64,000 nucleotides of DNA from Geosiphon pyriformis (lineage: Eukaryota > Glomeromycota > Glomeromycetes > Archaeosporales > Geosiphonaceae). Below the pieces are notes generated by a model that ran no database searches, was not told the origin of the DNA, and saw only the letters and a program-made list of their open reading frames with translations. The stretch's first letter is position 1; every line of letters begins with the position of its first letter. The position numbers and the translations under genes were made by a program. The DNA is taken from contig JAAOMT010000076.1 in assembly GCA_016748015.1 (NCBI GenBank), forward strand, positions 237,129-301,128. Reading direction: 5' to 3'. Below, piece by piece: positions 61,879 through 64,000 of this stretch.

Positions 61879-62225
61879 AATGAACTGATTCAAAAATCAT
61901 AAGTTAGAAAAATACAAAATTATTCACATGTAAAATTATATTAAAAATTTATAATTTTAAGCCCAATTTCTTAACAAAGAATTAACAAATGGCTTAAAAA
62001 TGGTTCTTATTCAGTTGAATAATAATTTATTTAAATTTTTAATCTTAACAAGAAAGTTTTTAATTTGTGTAAAATTTTCTTTGTTTAATTAATTTATGAA
62101 ATTGAAATATTTTCATTGGTAAATTTCAAATTGTATTAGTGTAGTATATAATATTTTTTATATGAATTAAGTAACTTGAAAAAATAATTTTTAATATACT
62201 AAATATTCTGATTGAAAAATCAGTT

Positions 62226-62234
62226 TATATAAAT
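62226..62234 (+). promoter_or_regulatory. TATA-like box of paralog F
   Basis: TATATAAAT about 136 bases before the start codon. Confidence 0.3.
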
Positions 62235-62361
62235 ACTATTCAGAATAACTCCTCAAATTTTAGATCAATTTACTTCTTTGAATCGGCAAATATTTTAGTT
62301 GCTAATTTCAATAAAAATTCTGAATTCCCTTAAAAATTATGTTTCTTATAAGCTTCACAAA

Positions 62362-62834
62362 ATGTTGAATCAAAAGTCTCAAGCAACAAAACTAAAATCA
62401 ATTAGTAATTTCACTTCAAAGCCAAGAATTCATCGAAATAATTCTGTAATTGACTTGAGTGGTAAAAAGCACATGTGGATCATTAGAGGTCAAGGCTACT
62501 CTTCATCTAAAGCTTCTAAGAAGCAAGAAACAATCGAAACATGTCGAAAATGTAATCAAACGAATCACTATGTAGATGTTTTAGAACAAAGATTAGAAAC
62601 GATCGAACAAGTTGTAAATAATTTAACTGCTTTGACAATTTCAAACGTTAACCATGATAACAATCCAACAAACCAACAAATATGGACAGATATTTCTAAT
62701 ATGGTAAATTCAAAATTTCAATATTAAAATAGAAAAAAAATATATCTTTTCTAAAATATAAAAATTAATATATTTTAAATTTTTCTCTAAAGTCAATAGA
62801 TGACCTTTTACACCTCGTAATGAATTTGTGTTGA
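62362..62834 (+). CDS. Small CxxC/coiled-coil paralog F
   Basis: Two exons, 62362-62703 and 62793-62834, encode 127 residues. The 89-nt phase-0 intron is GTAAAT...TAAAG, a weaker acceptor than in D and E. A basic start leads to DLSGKKHMWIIRGQGY (31-46), a Lys/Ser patch, CRKC (61-64), and a coiled coil (about 68-92, YVDVLEQRLETIEQVVNNL). Exon 2 reads SIDDLLHLVMNLC. The start chosen is the first ATG in frame after upstream stops. The Trp in the first block is unique to this member. It is the last recognisable copy in the window. Confidence 0.75.
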
Positions 62835-64000
62835 AACGCCTAAAAATTTATAAATTCATTACATTAAGCCTTTAATTTTAAATCAAATAATTTTGTAAAT
62901 AACTCTTTAAGAAGAACTATGTTTATACAGTGAAAAAGGGTTACTTTTTGAATTATTTATTAATTAAGAGCTCTTTTTTTAGTTTAAATATGATTTTTGA
63001 ATTAAGCTTTAAATTATTTTGAGCAATAAGTTTTTTTATAACGTACTATCTATGTGGTTTCAAATTAAATCAAATCAAATCAAACTAAATTAAATATTTT
63101 ATTTTATTCTCGAAGCTAGAAAATTTTTAAGAGTAATTTCCTGTTTAATCAATAAATATAAAATTATTTGGATGATACGGAGTTTTTACTCCTCATTAAT
63201 TTAAATTTTAAATTTTTTCAATTACAAAGTCATGAACTGGTCACGATGTCATTTTATGAATTAATTGGTTCTAAATATATATATACTATTTCATCATCAA
63301 GCATTAATAAATGGCAATTGAAAGAAGATACATACAAGGTACAATTGTCATAAAAATTTTTTTTTTTCATTCATCCACGTTTTCAAAATTCAAATATCAA
63401 GTTTAATAAATATTCAACTTGTTTTGAATCTGAAATCAAAATTAAGTTTGCCATTTTTTTATGATATCATTTATGAAAAGTAAGAATTGATCACATAGAA
63501 ATAACTTTCAAAAGTATTAAACAATTAAAATTAAATATTTATTACTTTTTTGTACATATTCTAAACATAAATAAAATTAAAAAAAGTGACTCAGAACTCC
63601 CATACTAGAACTTTAAAATATATAGAATTATTTCGGAAAAAAAATTATCTTTTGGGTAAAATTTTTATTCTCTTATCCCTTCTTTCCAATTAAGAAAATT
63701 TTTATTTATTTTATATCCATGTTTCATTTCATCAAAAAACTGCATGATGTATGTCAATAAAAAAAATTCATACATACATGTATTGCGCTGTCTATACATG
63801 TGTATCATATATATAATATTCAAATATATGATCTTAATTAATACAGTTGATTTCTTTGATTAAAAATGTGATGCGAAAGGCGTTTTTCTAACTTATAAGA
63901 ATAATTAATATTCTGAAACTATAATAAATAAATAAATAAATAAATTGAGAGTTATTGAGAGTTTTCATTTAAATTATACATAAAAAATGCTATAACGGAA
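62835..64000. other. Intergenic to the window end
   Basis: No gene is supported. An open frame ending at 63353 has a short WD-repeat-like piece but no wider support. Short AAATC (about 63068-63092) and AAAT (about 63924-63945) repeats are present. Confidence 0.4.

Larger units (their letters stand above)
60776..62361. other. Spacer between paralogs E and F
   Basis: No gene is seen. It holds an ATT array at 60824-60861, a CTT stretch at about 60902-60919 and an AAAT array at about 61848-61879. Confidence 0.5.

Noticed and set aside
52321-62834. Secreted effector interpretation of the six-gene array
   Set aside because: None of the six has a hydrophobic N-terminal signal peptide; the starts are basic and polar.
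63168-63353. Open frame with a WD-repeat-like piece (YIYTISSSSINKW)
   Set aside because: One weak repeat-like segment after an alternative start codon; also no CxxC or SIDELL, so not a seventh array member.

Overview
The window looks like nuclear DNA of an arbuscular mycorrhizal fungus (Glomeromycotina, Rhizophagus-like). It is very AT-rich, its spliceosomal introns are short (77-305 nt), and it carries relics of families known to be expanded there: a tyrosine-kinase-like gene, a DUF4419 gene, a LINE with a C-terminal RNase H, and Tc1/mariner copies. The assignment rests on family recognition by eye; no search was run.

Layout. 1-14390: a poly-T tract, then gene-poor DNA with microsatellites and no gene I can support. 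14393-20170: a pogo/Tigger-like transposon end leading into an extremely AT-rich block that holds a decayed LINE tail. 20170-20825: a decayed coding stretch on the minus strand. 22871-26812: two intact spliced genes, a RING-CH (MARCH-type) membrane E3 ubiquitin ligase and an AIFM2/FSP1-like FAD oxidoreductase. 28010-29880: a Tc1/mariner relic next to a kinase pseudogene. 29881-34180: a second AT-rich block with another LINE tail. 34180-34990: a second copy of the same Tc1/mariner family. 36931-43363: two tandem paralogous WW-domain proteins with long Pro/Gln-rich tails and the same 36/28/32-nt WW exon pattern. 43780-45960: AT-rich. 46477-46603: assembly gap, followed by the 3' part of a DUF4419 gene. 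47325-48720: the degenerate 3' end of a LINE on the minus strand. 49772-50104: a small hAT-type MITE with an 8-bp target-site duplication.

The most unusual part is 52321-62834. Six small paralogous genes (A to F) lie in a row, all on the plus strand. Their proteins of about 108-167 residues share an N-terminal G-[RK]-[RKH]-[HY]-[IVM]-[FW] block, a single CxxC, a predicted coiled coil and a short C-terminal SIDELL-like motif. I do not recognise the family. Members D, E and F carry a phase-0 intron immediately before the SIDELL motif. A, B and C are continuous at that point, and C has replaced the CxxC region with a polyglutamate tract. This is the best candidate here for an undescribed system.

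The two WW proteins are probably scaffolds or adaptors. The RING-CH ligase has a PPAY motif that a WW domain could bind, but nothing in the sequence proves a link. The FSP1-like gene is probably independent of its neighbours.
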